From Sphaerotilus natans (lineage in GTDB: Bacteria > Pseudomonadota > Gammaproteobacteria > Burkholderiales > Burkholderiaceae_C), in NCBI RefSeq assembly GCF_900156335.1, contig NZ_FTMZ01000014.1, positions 57,604 to 121,603 of the forward strand: a stretch of 64,000 nucleotides of DNA, given 5' to 3'. A model generated the notes under the pieces. That model was not told the origin of the DNA and did no database searches. It saw only the letters and a list, made by a program, of their open reading frames with translations. A program made the translations under genes and the position numbers. This document shows positions 32,975 through 40,393 of this stretch, piece after piece (the stretch's first letter is position 1; the number at the start of each line of letters is the position of its first letter).

Positions 32975-33017
32975 TTAGGCGCCGCCTATTGTCAAACAGT
33001 TAGGCAGGGCCTAATAT
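32975..33017 (+). promoter_or_regulatory. Rightward early promoter with two candidate operators
   Basis: TTGTCA (32,989-32,994), 17-bp spacer, TATA-type TAATAT (33,012-33,017). Operators TTAGGC-GCC-GCCTAT (32,975-32,989) overlaps the -35 box and TTAGGC-AGG-GCCTAA (33,000-33,014, perfect dyad) fills the spacer and -10. They share the consensus of the cro-cI gap. This should be the repressed promoter of the 33-40.2 kb operon. Confidence 0.78.
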
Positions 33018-33054
33018 TCGTTCCATGCACCAAGCCCGGTGCAAGGGGACGAAG

Positions 33055-33729
33055 ATGGCGACGACGAAGACGGCGCTGCAGCCTGTGCAGCGCAACACCG
33101 AGGAGCGGCTGGCGCTCCAGGTGCACCGCATCGAGCAGCGGCTCACCGACTGGGGTGTGCTGGCTGAGGCGGGCTACACCGAGCCCGACACCAGCGAGAT
33201 CCGCGCCGACCTGGCCGCGGCCATGCAGAGCCCAGGCGCCCAACTGGCGGTGAGCTGCTGGCGTGGGTTCTGGCGGGTGGCGGCGGTGGCCGCCCTGTCG
33301 GCCTGCGTGCTGACGCTGGCCGGCTGTGGTGGCGGTGGCGGCGATGACGCCGAGCCGGCCCCGATGGCGCCGGCCCGCGCCAACCAGATCCGCGCCGGGC
33401 TGGTCGGCCAGCCGGTCGGCACCCTGTCGCCGGTCAGCCTGGCCGAGGCCATCACCCAGGACGTGGTGATCAGCCACCGCCCCGGCCCCCCGGGCACGCT
33501 GGCCGCAGCGGCCGACGCCGCGCGAGCCGACTGCGAAGGCGCTCAGAAGGCTGCCCGCCCCTGCGTCATCGTCTCGACAGCGATCGACGGCCAAGGCGCC
33601 CAGGTTGGCAAGTGGCTGGCCGCCGACAGCATGCGCGTGACCTTCTGCGACCTGACCCGCAGCACCGCGCTGGAGCTGGACACCGAGCGATGCGCCGCCA
33701 TCGCCCTGGCGAGCTGGAGGATCCGCTGA
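33055..33729 (+). CDS. Uncharacterised membrane or lipobox-containing protein
   Basis: A 224-residue protein, first of the rightward operon. The start at 33,055 has AAGGGGA upstream. A basic N-terminal ~65 residues precede a single membrane segment (VAAVAALSACVLTLAGC) ending in a lipobox-like LAGC and a glycine run. The remaining ~120 residues would be periplasmic. An N-in single-span topology is likely because the segment is too deep for a standard signal peptide. No family recognised. Confidence 0.55.
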   Translation: MATTKTALQPVQRNTEERLALQVHRIEQRLTDWGVLAEAGYTEPDTSEIRADLAAAMQSPGAQLAVSCWRGFWRVAAVAALSACVLTLAGCGGGGGDDAEPAPMAPARANQIRAGLVGQPVGTLSPVSLAEAITQDVVISHRPGPPGTLAAAADAARADCEGAQKAARPCVIVSTAIDGQGAQVGKWLAADSMRVTFCDLTRSTALELDTERCAAIALASWRIR

Positions 33730-34040
33730 TGGCCTTCCCTGCCCGCCTGCCTGATTCGCGCGACAGCAGCGCCCCGCGCGCTCGCAGCGCCGAGATCTAC
33801 CACCTGCACCAGGCCGCCGGCTACGAGGCCGGTGTTCAAGAGCCCGGCTGCTGGGACCACATCGGCCGCCACATGCAAGCCGACGCCGAGCCCGTGCGCC
33901 GCACGCCCACTCGCCGCCTGTCGCGGCCCAGCCGCATGGCGCGAATCTGGGCCTGCGTGAAGAGCTACGCCATGGCCGACGTGGTGATTGCCTTCCTGTT
34001 CCTCAGCGTCCTCGCCGCAACCGCATTCGGAGTCCTCTGA
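33729..34040 (+). CDS. Small protein with C-terminal membrane span
   Basis: A 103-residue protein with an Arg-rich body (RRTPTRRLSRPSRMARIW) and a C-terminal hydrophobic segment (VVIAFLFLSVLAATAFGVL). The start overlaps the previous stop (TGATG). It is tail-anchored in form. It lies in a run of three membrane-linked genes at the head of the rightward operon. Function unknown. Confidence 0.5.
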   Translation: MAFPARLPDSRDSSAPRARSAEIYHLHQAAGYEAGVQEPGCWDHIGRHMQADAEPVRRTPTRRLSRPSRMARIWACVKSYAMADVVIAFLFLSVLAATAFGVL

Positions 34041-34041
34041 C

Positions 34042-34533
34042 ATGGCCCAGCACATCACCCGGTACGTCGTCAAACGCAACAGCCCTCAGCACGCGGTGCT
34101 GCAGCTCGTGCGCCAGCGCGGCGCCATCACCGTCGATCAGCTCATCCAGAGCAACATCTACTCGCCGCACATCAGCGGCGGCTGGGTCACCCGCGTGCAG
34201 ACCATGATCGACCGCAGCCTGGTCAGCGTGATCGACACCAGCCGCATGGTGTCCAAGGTCTGCGTCGGCGCCAACGACAAGCCCGCGCGGCTGCAGATGA
34301 CGCTGACGGCCTTCGGGATGTCCGAACTGCGCCGCCTCACCCCGCCCGACGACGACACGGCGCAGGAGCCGGCCCGGCCTGTCGTGCCGCACCCCTACCG
34401 CAGAGTGCCGCGCTTCGAGGACCTGCCGATGACGATGGACCGCCCACCGGTGCTGCGTGCCGGCGCCATGGACTTTGCCCGGTGCCCGAGCGTGGTCGGC
34501 GAATCCCGCGTCGAGTACGCCCCCCACTGCTGA
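34042..34533 (+). CDS. Winged-helix-like uncharacterised protein
   Basis: A 163-residue protein. The first ~95 residues (QHAVLQLVRQRGAITVDQLI, then VTRVQTMIDRSLVSVIDTSRM) have the helix-helix-wing layout of a small DNA-binding domain, followed by a proline-rich tail (PARPVVPHPYRRVPRFEDLP). It starts one base after the previous gene. DNA binding is inferred only from the pattern. Confidence 0.55.
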   Translation: MAQHITRYVVKRNSPQHAVLQLVRQRGAITVDQLIQSNIYSPHISGGWVTRVQTMIDRSLVSVIDTSRMVSKVCVGANDKPARLQMTLTAFGMSELRRLTPPDDDTAQEPARPVVPHPYRRVPRFEDLPMTMDRPPVLRAGAMDFARCPSVVGESRVEYAPHC

Positions 34534-34541
34534 GCCGCGCG

Positions 34542-35456
34542 ATGCGACACCCTGCACTGCTCACCGCCGCGGTCTGCACCAGCAGCATCGGCATTGGCAT
34601 GTCCGTGGCCAGCGCGCTCGACCGCGCGGTGACGCCGGCTGACCAGGTGCTGTTCGGCGCCATCGGCGTGGCGGTCACGGCCGGCGCTCACGTCCTGCCC
34701 GCCCTGACCCGCACAGCCGTAGGGCGTGCGCTTTGGGGCGCCTGCCTGGCGGTGACGGTCTACGGCCACGCCGGCTACTTCGCCAGCGCGATCGACCGGG
34801 CGGGTGAGCATCGAGCCGAGCACGTCGCCGAGGTGGCCACCGTCACCGCGCTGCGTGATCAGCTCCAGTCGATCACCGCCAGGCCGACCGCGACGGTCGC
34901 CGCAGCTCTGGGGGCTGCTCAGCGCACCGAGGCTGCGGCCCGAACCGCGGCGATCACCTGCGCCAAGCCCTGCAGCACCCTGCAGGGCCGCGCCACGGCC
35001 GCCCGAGCCCGGGTGACCGAACTGGAAACCGAACTGGCCGAGGCGCGGCGCGCCGACGCCCTGCGCGAGCAGCTCACCCAGCAGGCCAGCCAGTCCGATG
35101 CGCGCCGCGATGCGGCACGCATTGATCCGGCGGCCGCGGCCATCTCTCGCCTGACCGGCGCTGATGCCAGCACGGTGCAGACCTCGGTGCAGCTGCTGTC
35201 GGCCTGCCTAGTCGAGCTGCTGGCCGCACTGCTGTGGTCGCTGGCTCTGCGGCCAGCGATCACCGGCGAGGTCAGCGTCGTGGCCCGGACCAACCTGCAG
35301 ACCGCTGCGGTGCGGCGCAAGCACTTCTCCCCCTTCATTGAGCTGCGCGCGGCGTGGTCGAGTTGGCGCGGCGCCCTGGGGCGCACTGCCAAAGCCCGAG
35401 ACCGCCCAGCAGGGATTGAGCCCAGCGCGCCATGGCCGCGTCACGCCACCCCCTGA
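34542..35456 (+). CDS. Multi-span membrane protein with coiled coil
   Basis: A 304-residue protein with N-terminal membrane segments (LFGAIGVAVTAGAHVLPAL; ALWGACLAVTVYGHAGYFAS), a central coiled coil (~95-190: TEAAARTAAITCAKPC..., ARARVTELETELAEARRADAL) with two cysteines that could form a disulfide, and a further membrane segment (LLSACLVELLAALLWSLAL). A short basic tail follows. Proteins of this shape occur in phages and conjugative elements without known function. Confidence 0.55.
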   Translation: MRHPALLTAAVCTSSIGIGMSVASALDRAVTPADQVLFGAIGVAVTAGAHVLPALTRTAVGRALWGACLAVTVYGHAGYFASAIDRAGEHRAEHVAEVATVTALRDQLQSITARPTATVAAALGAAQRTEAAARTAAITCAKPCSTLQGRATAARARVTELETELAEARRADALREQLTQQASQSDARRDAARIDPAAAAISRLTGADASTVQTSVQLLSACLVELLAALLWSLALRPAITGEVSVVARTNLQTAAVRRKHFSPFIELRAAWSSWRGALGRTAKARDRPAGIEPSAPWPRHATP

Positions 35457-35477
35457 CATCCCCACTGCCCCGAACCC

Positions 35478-35807
35478 ATGAGCAACATCACCCGCACCCT
35501 CGCCCACATCGACCGTGGCGCCTACCTCTCCCGGCTCGACGATGACCTGACCAACGCGGTCAAGGAAGCCCAGGAGCACGGCAAGGCCGCCTCGCTCACG
35601 ATCAAGGTCACCGTCAAGCCGGCCAGCCGCGGCGGCGCGCTGCAGATCAGCGCCGAGCACACCGTCAAGACGCCGAAGCCGGCGCCGGCCGACGTGCTGC
35701 TCTTCGCCGACGACGCCGGCGACCTGCACACCAGCGACCCGCGCCAGGCCGCGCTCGAGCTGCGCCAGGTCAGCTCGGATGTCACCCCGATCAAGACCGT
35801 CGGCTGA
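35478..35807 (+). CDS. Uncharacterised early protein upstream of DUF2303
   Basis: A 109-residue soluble protein (MSNITRTLAHIDRGAYLSRL... ASLTIKVTVKPASRGGALQI... DDAGDLHTSDPRQ). It resembles the small protein that commonly precedes DUF2303 genes in phages of Pseudomonas and Burkholderia. The pairing supports a shared, unknown role in early infection. A short gap of 31 bp separates it from the next gene. Confidence 0.62.
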   Translation: MSNITRTLAHIDRGAYLSRLDDDLTNAVKEAQEHGKAASLTIKVTVKPASRGGALQISAEHTVKTPKPAPADVLLFADDAGDLHTSDPRQAALELRQVSSDVTPIKTVG

Positions 35808-35838
35808 GCCGACACCCACCATCCCACTGGAGCCCACG

Positions 35839-36705
35839 ATGAGCCCCGAAATCAAGATCGATGCCGCTGAACTGCTGAGAAACCAGCAGTTGCCTTTCCC
35901 GCTCACTCGAGAAATCGGCCCGACCGTACAGCCCGGCGATGAGCGCCGGGTATTCGCGGTGCCCGATGGCTGGAATCTGCAGACGCGCGACACGGAAGAG
36001 CTGCTGATGGTGCCGCGCGCCAAGCGCGGCAAGGCCACCTTCCAGACCCTGGCGAGCTTCGTGGACTACTTGGAGACCCATGCCGAGTTCGGCTCAACCG
36101 TGGTCTGGGTCAAGCTGGACCCGATGACAGCGGCCCTGAGCCTGCGTGCGGTCATCGATGACCATTCGCGGGAAGTGCCGCACTGGCGCCGCCACACCGC
36201 CGAGTACACGCCGCGGCACTCGGTCGAGTGGAAGACCTGGTCGGACGCGAACGGCAAGGCCCGCGCCCAGGGCGACTTCGCAGCCTGGATCGAGGACCAG
36301 CTGCCTGACATCGCCAGCGTGCCCGGCCTGCCGACCGGCGCCGACATGCTGAAGCTCGCGACTGACTTCGAGATCCGCCAGGAGATGTCGATCAAGTCGG
36401 CGGTGCGCCTGCAGGACGGTGGCGTGCGCCTGAACTACGTCGCCGACAGCGACACCGGCACGGTCTCGCAGCTCGAGGTGTTCAACCGCTTCGCCATCGG
36501 CATCCCGGTCTACTGGGGCTGCGACCGCTACCAGATCGAGGCCAAGCTGCGCTACCGCGCCAAGGAGGGCAAGGTCGTCTTCTGGTTCGAGCTGGTGCGC
36601 CCCCACCGAATCGCCGAGGCGGCAGCCAACGACCTGATCGACCAACTGGACAAGCTGGTCAGCGAGCGCAACATCCCGGCCCGCATCCTGTTCGGCGAGA
36701 TGTGA
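35839..36705 (+). CDS. DUF2303 (YfdQ-like) protein
   Basis: A 288-residue soluble protein recognised as DUF2303 by EELLMVPRAKRGKATFQTLASFVDYL near the N terminus, the central ATDFEIRQEMSIKSAVRLQDGG and the late VFWFELVRPHRIAEAA. The family is widespread in tailed phages and prophages (E. coli YfdQ) without an established function. The start at 35,839 has GGAG upstream. Its stop is one base from the next start, so these genes are one transcript. Confidence 0.85.
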   Translation: MSPEIKIDAAELLRNQQLPFPLTREIGPTVQPGDERRVFAVPDGWNLQTRDTEELLMVPRAKRGKATFQTLASFVDYLETHAEFGSTVVWVKLDPMTAALSLRAVIDDHSREVPHWRRHTAEYTPRHSVEWKTWSDANGKARAQGDFAAWIEDQLPDIASVPGLPTGADMLKLATDFEIRQEMSIKSAVRLQDGGVRLNYVADSDTGTVSQLEVFNRFAIGIPVYWGCDRYQIEAKLRYRAKEGKVVFWFELVRPHRIAEAAANDLIDQLDKLVSERNIPARILFGEM

Positions 36706-36706
36706 C

Positions 36707-37150
36707 ATGGACGCCATCGCCCAGCACCTGCTTGACCAGGCGAAGGCCCGCCTGCTGACGCGCGCCACCGGACCGGCGCGGATGACGCCAAGCATCTCTC
36801 TCGTGCCGCGGCAGGGCCTGCGCGTGGTCGGCAGGCTGCAGGGCGATGCGGTGTACCGGCAGACGACAGACGGCCGGCCCTCGGTGCATGTGGTCGTGGA
36901 CCAAGGCGAGCAGCATGCCGTATGGGCCGCGATCTGGAGCCCGACCCGCCCTGACCTGGAGCCCACCGAGACCGACCGGGTCGCCGCGAAGGCCAAGGCC
37001 GCGGGCCTGCGGCGGGGCGATCCGGTGATCGTCTACGCCCTGACCGCCGGCATGCCGACCGCACGCGGTGGCCGCGTGCACATCCCCCTCAACGCGGTGA
37101 CGCTGATCGAGACGGTCAGCATCCCCAGACACCAGCGAGACGCAGAGTGA
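36707..37150 (+). CDS. Small beta-rich protein, possibly OB-fold
   Basis: A 147-residue protein. The central part (LRVVGRLQGDAVYRQTTDGR, then PSVHVVVDQGEQHAVWAAIW, GDPVIVYALTAGM) alternates strands in a way that resembles a single-strand-binding OB fold; a phage SSB or recombination accessory is possible. No aromatic/acidic-tip signature of SSB is evident. It overlaps the DUF1382 gene by four bases. Confidence 0.5.
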   Translation: MDAIAQHLLDQAKARLLTRATGPARMTPSISLVPRQGLRVVGRLQGDAVYRQTTDGRPSVHVVVDQGEQHAVWAAIWSPTRPDLEPTETDRVAAKAKAAGLRRGDPVIVYALTAGMPTARGGRVHIPLNAVTLIETVSIPRHQRDAE

Positions 37151-37365
37151 ATCCCGCCATCTCCACCATCCGGCCGCAGCGAGCATCCCCCGTGAAGCTG
37201 CGCGCCGCCCTCGAGGCCGCTCACGCGATGGCGAGCGCGGGCATCCTGTTCGTGCCGGTACCCATCGTGTCCGATGAGCAGGCCACCGATCTGCACAAGC
37301 AGGCGATGACGGCCCTGGAACAGCTTGAGGCGGCTGCGACTGCTGCCGAAGGGGCCGACGCATGA
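37147..37365 (+). CDS. DUF1382 protein
   Basis: A 72-residue protein recognisable as DUF1382 from ASPVKLRAALEAAHAMASAG and ILFVPVPIVSDEQATDLHKQA. The family occurs in lambda-like phage early regions and has no defined role. It starts with GTG overlapping the previous stop (GTGA) and its own stop overlaps the next ATG, so it is translationally coupled on both sides. Confidence 0.78.
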   Translation: MNPAISTIRPQRASPVKLRAALEAAHAMASAGILFVPVPIVSDEQATDLHKQAMTALEQLEAAATAAEGADA

Positions 37366-38126
37366 GCCGCTCTGCAGGACAGCGCCGCGTCTACGTCGTG
37401 CGGCATCCCTCCGGCACCCGGCTGGTTCGGGCCGGCAGTGCAGCCCAGGCCCTGCGCCATGTCTGCCAGGACTACCGCGCCGAGGTGGCCTCTCAGGAAG
37501 ACCTGATCGCGCTGCTGCCGGCGGGCGTGCCGGTCGAGGACGAGCAGCATGCTGACGCTGTGGCAGATCGCGACCCCGCCACGCAAGACCTGTTCGAGGC
37601 GCCGGCCACTGCAGAGCAGCAGGACGCGCCGCCAGCACCAGCACCAGCACCAGCACCAGCACCAGCACCAGCACCAGCACCAGCACCAGCACCAGCACCA
37701 GCACCAGCACCAGTACCAGCACCAGCACCAGCACCAGACTTGCGTGACCAGGTCATCGCTCTTGGCACACGGCTCGGCAGTGAGCAGCCCCGTCTGCCAC
37801 CGGATCATCTGCCGCTGGAACTGCTCACGCTGTGCGGTGTCGAGAACCCCCATCCCCGCGACGTGCTGCCCTGGCAGCTCGACGAGCTGGCGCGGGACTT
37901 CTGGGATGCGTACTACGCGGCGCGCGAAGCGGCGGCATCGAGCCTCACGGAGGCCCAGCGGCAGGCTGAATCGGCCGCGCGGCGGCGCCAGAGCGGGCCG
38001 GGTGTGCGGTACCGCCACCCAAAGACAGGCGAGACCTGGTCGGGCCGCGGCCTGCAGCCGAAGTGGATCCGCGCCGAGCTTGAGGCGGGCAAGACGCTGA
38101 GTGAATTCGAGGTCAAGGAGGCATGA
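37362..38126 (+). CDS. H-NS-family DNA-binding domain protein
   Basis: A 254-residue protein with three parts. Residues ~8-60 (VYVVRHPSGTRLVRAGSAAQ, DYRAEVASQEDLIALL) form a compact domain found in mobile-element proteins. Residues ~90-125 are an Ala-Pro linker encoded by a perfect hexanucleotide repeat. The C terminus (~210-250) carries the H-NS DNA-binding signature YRHPKTGETWSGRG followed by PKWIRAELEAGKTLSEF. The usual H-NS oligomerisation helices are replaced, so it may act as a modulator or antagonist of host H-NS-type silencing. Coupled to neighbours by short overlaps. Confidence 0.78.
   Translation: MSRSAGQRRVYVVRHPSGTRLVRAGSAAQALRHVCQDYRAEVASQEDLIALLPAGVPVEDEQHADAVADRDPATQDLFEAPATAEQQDAPPAPAPAPAPAPAPAPAPAPAPAPAPAPVPAPAPAPDLRDQVIALGTRLGSEQPRLPPDHLPLELLTLCGVENPHPRDVLPWQLDELARDFWDAYYAAREAAASSLTEAQRQAESAARRRQSGPGVRYRHPKTGETWSGRGLQPKWIRAELEAGKTLSEFEVKEA
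37633..37734 (+). repeat. Hexanucleotide microsatellite, 17 x CAGCAC
   Basis: Sixteen CAGCAC units and one CAGTAC variant in tandem, encoding the Ala-Pro linker. Unit loss or gain keeps the reading frame and changes linker length in two-residue steps. Confidence 0.95.
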
Positions 38127-38128
38127 AC

Positions 38129-38479
38129 ATGAACCAGCCGATCCCATCAATCGCGCACGCAGTGCGTCACCCGATCCATCGCGACCGAGAGCTGTCGCTG
38201 TACATCGACCGCAGCAGAGCAGAGACAGCAGTCGGCCTGTTCGGCGGCGTGCTGCTTGACCTGGTTGACCGTGTTGAGCATGAGCGGATCGTGGAGGAGC
38301 TGAAGCTCAAGCTGCACGAGACAGAGTGCCGCACCGTCATGTTGATCGAGGCGATGGACCGCTTGGCTTGGCATGGCCATTTGCAGGCAAGCACCTGCGC
38401 CAGCGATGAAGTGAATGCCGATCTGCGTTTCGCCGCCGATGTGCTGGCGCAGGCGAAACAGCCGTTGAAGGGGGTGTGA
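38129..38479 (+). CDS. Uncharacterised early protein
   Basis: A 116-residue helical protein (VGLFGGVLLDLVDRVEHERI, EELKLKLHETECRTVMLIEA, FAADVLAQAKQPLKGV). Two ATGs six bases apart exist; the second (38,129) is chosen because AAGGAGG lies seven bases before it, too close to serve the first. It overlaps the end of the H-NS-domain gene region only by the ribosome site. No family recognised. Confidence 0.55.
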   Translation: MNQPIPSIAHAVRHPIHRDRELSLYIDRSRAETAVGLFGGVLLDLVDRVEHERIVEELKLKLHETECRTVMLIEAMDRLAWHGHLQASTCASDEVNADLRFAADVLAQAKQPLKGV

Positions 38480-38480
38480 G

Positions 38481-39470
38481 ATGCCCGACATCACCCCTAT
38501 CGCCGCCGGCCTGACGCTGGCGCGCAAGCTGCTCAAAGAGGACCGCGCGGCCTTCATCAAGTGTCACTCCGTCCCGGAGGCCGGGTTGTCGGCCGGTGAC
38601 CGGGCAATCGCCGACGACTACATCGCAGCATCAGCAGCATGCGCACATGCCTCAGCAGAGCTGCAGCGCCTGCAAAAGCGGCAACGCGCGATCTCTGACC
38701 GCACGCGCAAAGAAGTAAGTTGGATCATCCGCACGCGAGAGCTTGGCGGGGCGGGGCCGAACGAGAGCATCGCTGAAATGACCGAGCGGGTGATCCGCGA
38801 GCGCGACGCGCTGGCCGCGCGGCTGGCAGAGCCGATGGTCATTGGCGCTTGCATCACTGATGGCCGCCTACATGCGACAGTCATGCGCAAAGAGGCAAAC
38901 GGGCATGTGACCGTGCTCGCGGCCGCTGAGCTTGGCGTCGACATGCTGCATAAGCGCGACTGCCTCGCGAAGCTGGAACCAGCGGCCGAGCCGGCGCTGG
39001 AGATCCGCGCCTGCGGCTGCAGCCAGGCCAAGAACGGCCGGTGCGTCATGGGCGATTACGGCTCGCTGCCCGTCCGCACGAAGCTCTATGCTGGCACGCC
39101 GCGGCCCGCAGACCATCTCGAGGATGTCCTCGAAATGGCCCGGGCGCGGCCAGCTGTGACGCTGGCGGATGAGCAGATCCGCGACATCGTGCGAGAGGCG
39201 TCGCCTGGGGCAGCCACTCGACGTGACGGCACCACATCGACGCGCATTGCCCGAGCCGTCGAGGCCGCAGTGCTCGCAGCGAATGGCCTGGCTGGCTGTG
39301 GAGCTTGCGGCGATGCGTGCCAGTCGCGCGGGGCGAGCCGGCTGGCTGATGAGTCGCCGCAGATCGAGCCGGCGCGCCCCTGCCGCTGCGGCCCGGACGG
39401 CTGCGCAGACAGCCAGTGCCCGGGACGATCGGCCGAGCAGTGCCAAAAGCAGGAAGGCGGTGCAGCATGA
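38481..39470 (+). CDS. Ead/Ea22-like early protein with Cys-rich end
   Basis: A 329-residue protein. A helical N-terminal half (AELQRLQKRQRAISDRTRKE...AEMTERVIRERDALAARLAE) leads to the segment YGSLPVRTKLYAGTPRPADH, the LYA-P motif seen in Ea22-like phage early proteins. The last ~60 residues contain about ten cysteines (GCGACGDACQSRG, PCRCGPDGCADSQCPG), suggesting metal binding, unusual for this group. It lies between two small genes with 1-4 base spacing. Function unknown. Confidence 0.58.
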   Translation: MPDITPIAAGLTLARKLLKEDRAAFIKCHSVPEAGLSAGDRAIADDYIAASAACAHASAELQRLQKRQRAISDRTRKEVSWIIRTRELGGAGPNESIAEMTERVIRERDALAARLAEPMVIGACITDGRLHATVMRKEANGHVTVLAAAELGVDMLHKRDCLAKLEPAAEPALEIRACGCSQAKNGRCVMGDYGSLPVRTKLYAGTPRPADHLEDVLEMARARPAVTLADEQIRDIVREASPGAATRRDGTTSTRIARAVEAAVLAANGLAGCGACGDACQSRGASRLADESPQIEPARPCRCGPDGCADSQCPGRSAEQCQKQEGGAA

Positions 39471-39937
39471 AGACCACCCACACCACAGCAGCCGCAGCGG
39501 CCCTCGTGCACGGCCGCCATCCGCACCAGATCATCTTCGGCACGCCGCTCCTGAAGCGCTCGATCGTCGAGGAGCTGGACATGACGTACGAGCAGATCGT
39601 GCACGCACTCGACAACCCCGACACCTGCGCCGCAGCGCTGCAGGACTGGTGCGAGGCGGTCATCACGGGCGCCATGATGGCGCGCATCACCGGGACCGGC
39701 GTGGCCGAGACCGACCCGATCCTCGACCACCTGCAGCACCTCATCAACACCCGAACGCCCGACGGCCGGCCGGTGCTGACCGACGCCGATCGCGAGCAGC
39801 TTCTGCACGCGGCCGACGTGCTGACCGCAGTGGCCAGCATCACGCCGGCCGAGGTCGCCACGCTGTGCGCGCAGGTCTCGACGGAGGCCATGCAGACCGG
39901 CCGGCTGCCGGAGATGCTGCGCGGGGGGCGCCGATGA
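39467..39937 (+). CDS. Uncharacterised early protein
   Basis: A 156-residue protein (LVHGRHPHQIIFGTPLLKRS..., DMTYEQIVHALDNPDTCAAAL, ILDHLQHLINTRTPDGRPVL). It is mostly helical and has no recognised family. The start overlaps the previous stop by four bases and its stop overlaps the next start, fitting one coupled operon. Confidence 0.55.
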   Translation: MKTTHTTAAAAALVHGRHPHQIIFGTPLLKRSIVEELDMTYEQIVHALDNPDTCAAALQDWCEAVITGAMMARITGTGVAETDPILDHLQHLINTRTPDGRPVLTDADREQLLHAADVLTAVASITPAEVATLCAQVSTEAMQTGRLPEMLRGGRR

Positions 39938-40209
39938 TGATCGACCGCGGAATCCGTCTCTCGGCGACGATCACCAAACCGCTGCAGGCGACTGTCGCCG
40001 GCAAGCCGGCCCGGCTGGCGATCGTCGACGAGCAGGGCCAGATCATCGCAGCCGGTGATGAGGTGGCCTGGGAATGCGCTGCTGTGCTGCGCGGCGCGCT
40101 GGAGCGCTACTGGGAGGCGCAGGGCTGGCTCGAGACCATCAACACAGCCGAGACGTTGGCCGAGGCCGCACCCGATCTGGCTGGAGCCATGGCCGTTAGC
40201 GGTCGATGA
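39934..40209 (+). CDS. Last gene of the rightward operon, uncharacterised
   Basis: A 91-residue protein (MMIDRGIRLSATITKPLQAT, then ARLAIVDEQGQIIAAGDEVAWE, helical end). Two adjacent ATGs overlap the previous stop. It is the last phage gene before the terminator and attachment junction, a place often taken by an excisionase; the strand-rich pattern does not look like a typical Xis winged helix, so no function is assigned. Confidence 0.5.
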   Translation: MMIDRGIRLSATITKPLQATVAGKPARLAIVDEQGQIIAAGDEVAWECAAVLRGALERYWEAQGWLETINTAETLAEAAPDLAGAMAVSGR

Positions 40210-40229
40210 AAGTGATCCATCCCCGAATC

Positions 40230-40252
40230 AGCCCGCCTCGAGCGGGCTTTTT
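40230..40252 (+). terminator. Rho-independent terminator of the rightward operon
   Basis: GCCCGC-CTCGA-GCGGGC stem-loop followed by TTTTTC, 20 bp after the last phage stop codon and ~35 bp before the host junction. It would insulate the chromosome from phage transcription. Confidence 0.85.
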
Positions 40253-40365
40253 CATTCCGCTGTGCGCGGTATAGATACCGACGCATTCGGGCAGCCCAGG
40301 CTGACAAAGCCGATCTTCGGCGCAGCGGAGGCGGAGGTGGAGGAAATGTTCTGGAGGTCGCTCAT
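40252..40365 (-). pseudogene. rimO: rimO, 5' fragment interrupted by prophage
   Basis: The minus-strand frame starting at 40,365 encodes MSDLQNISSTSASAAPKIGF then VSLGCP, the N terminus of ribosomal protein S12 methylthiotransferase RimO (family form: KIGFVSLGCPKALVDSERI). After the proline at residue 26 the sequence becomes unrelated and stops at 40,252. The cysteine kept here is the first ligand of the auxiliary iron-sulfur cluster. The remaining ~430 codons should lie left of the window beyond the other prophage end. Lysogens would lack S12 Asp methylthiolation unless the other junction supplies a start. Confidence 0.78.
40285..40300. other. Prophage-host attachment junction (right end)
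   Basis: To the right the minus strand encodes the conserved RimO start ending GFVSLGCP; to the left the frame departs from the family (expected KALVDSE, observed NASVSIPRTAE then stop). The junction therefore lies at about 40,286-40,288. The core shared with the other end cannot be measured because that end is outside the window. Confidence 0.75.
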
Positions 40366-40393
40366 GGGACAGATTGTCCCAGAGAGCGCCGCC

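Larger units (their letters stand above)
1..40287. mobile_element. Temperate lambda-like siphovirus prophage (left end outside window)
   Basis: Continuous phage gene set: lysis, J-like tail tip, tape measure, tail tube, capsid, portal, gpA-type terminase, primase-helicase, cro/cI switch and a rightward early operon. The right boundary is placed at 40,286-40,288, where the reading frame of host rimO stops matching its family and enters phage sequence just past the phage terminator. The left boundary and integrase are not visible. The long non-contractile-tail gene order and the frameshifted G/GT pair indicate a siphovirus. Confidence 0.95.

Noticed and set aside
37633..37734. Tandem repeats considered as a CRISPR array
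   Set aside because: Contiguous 6-bp units without spacers, inside a coding frame.
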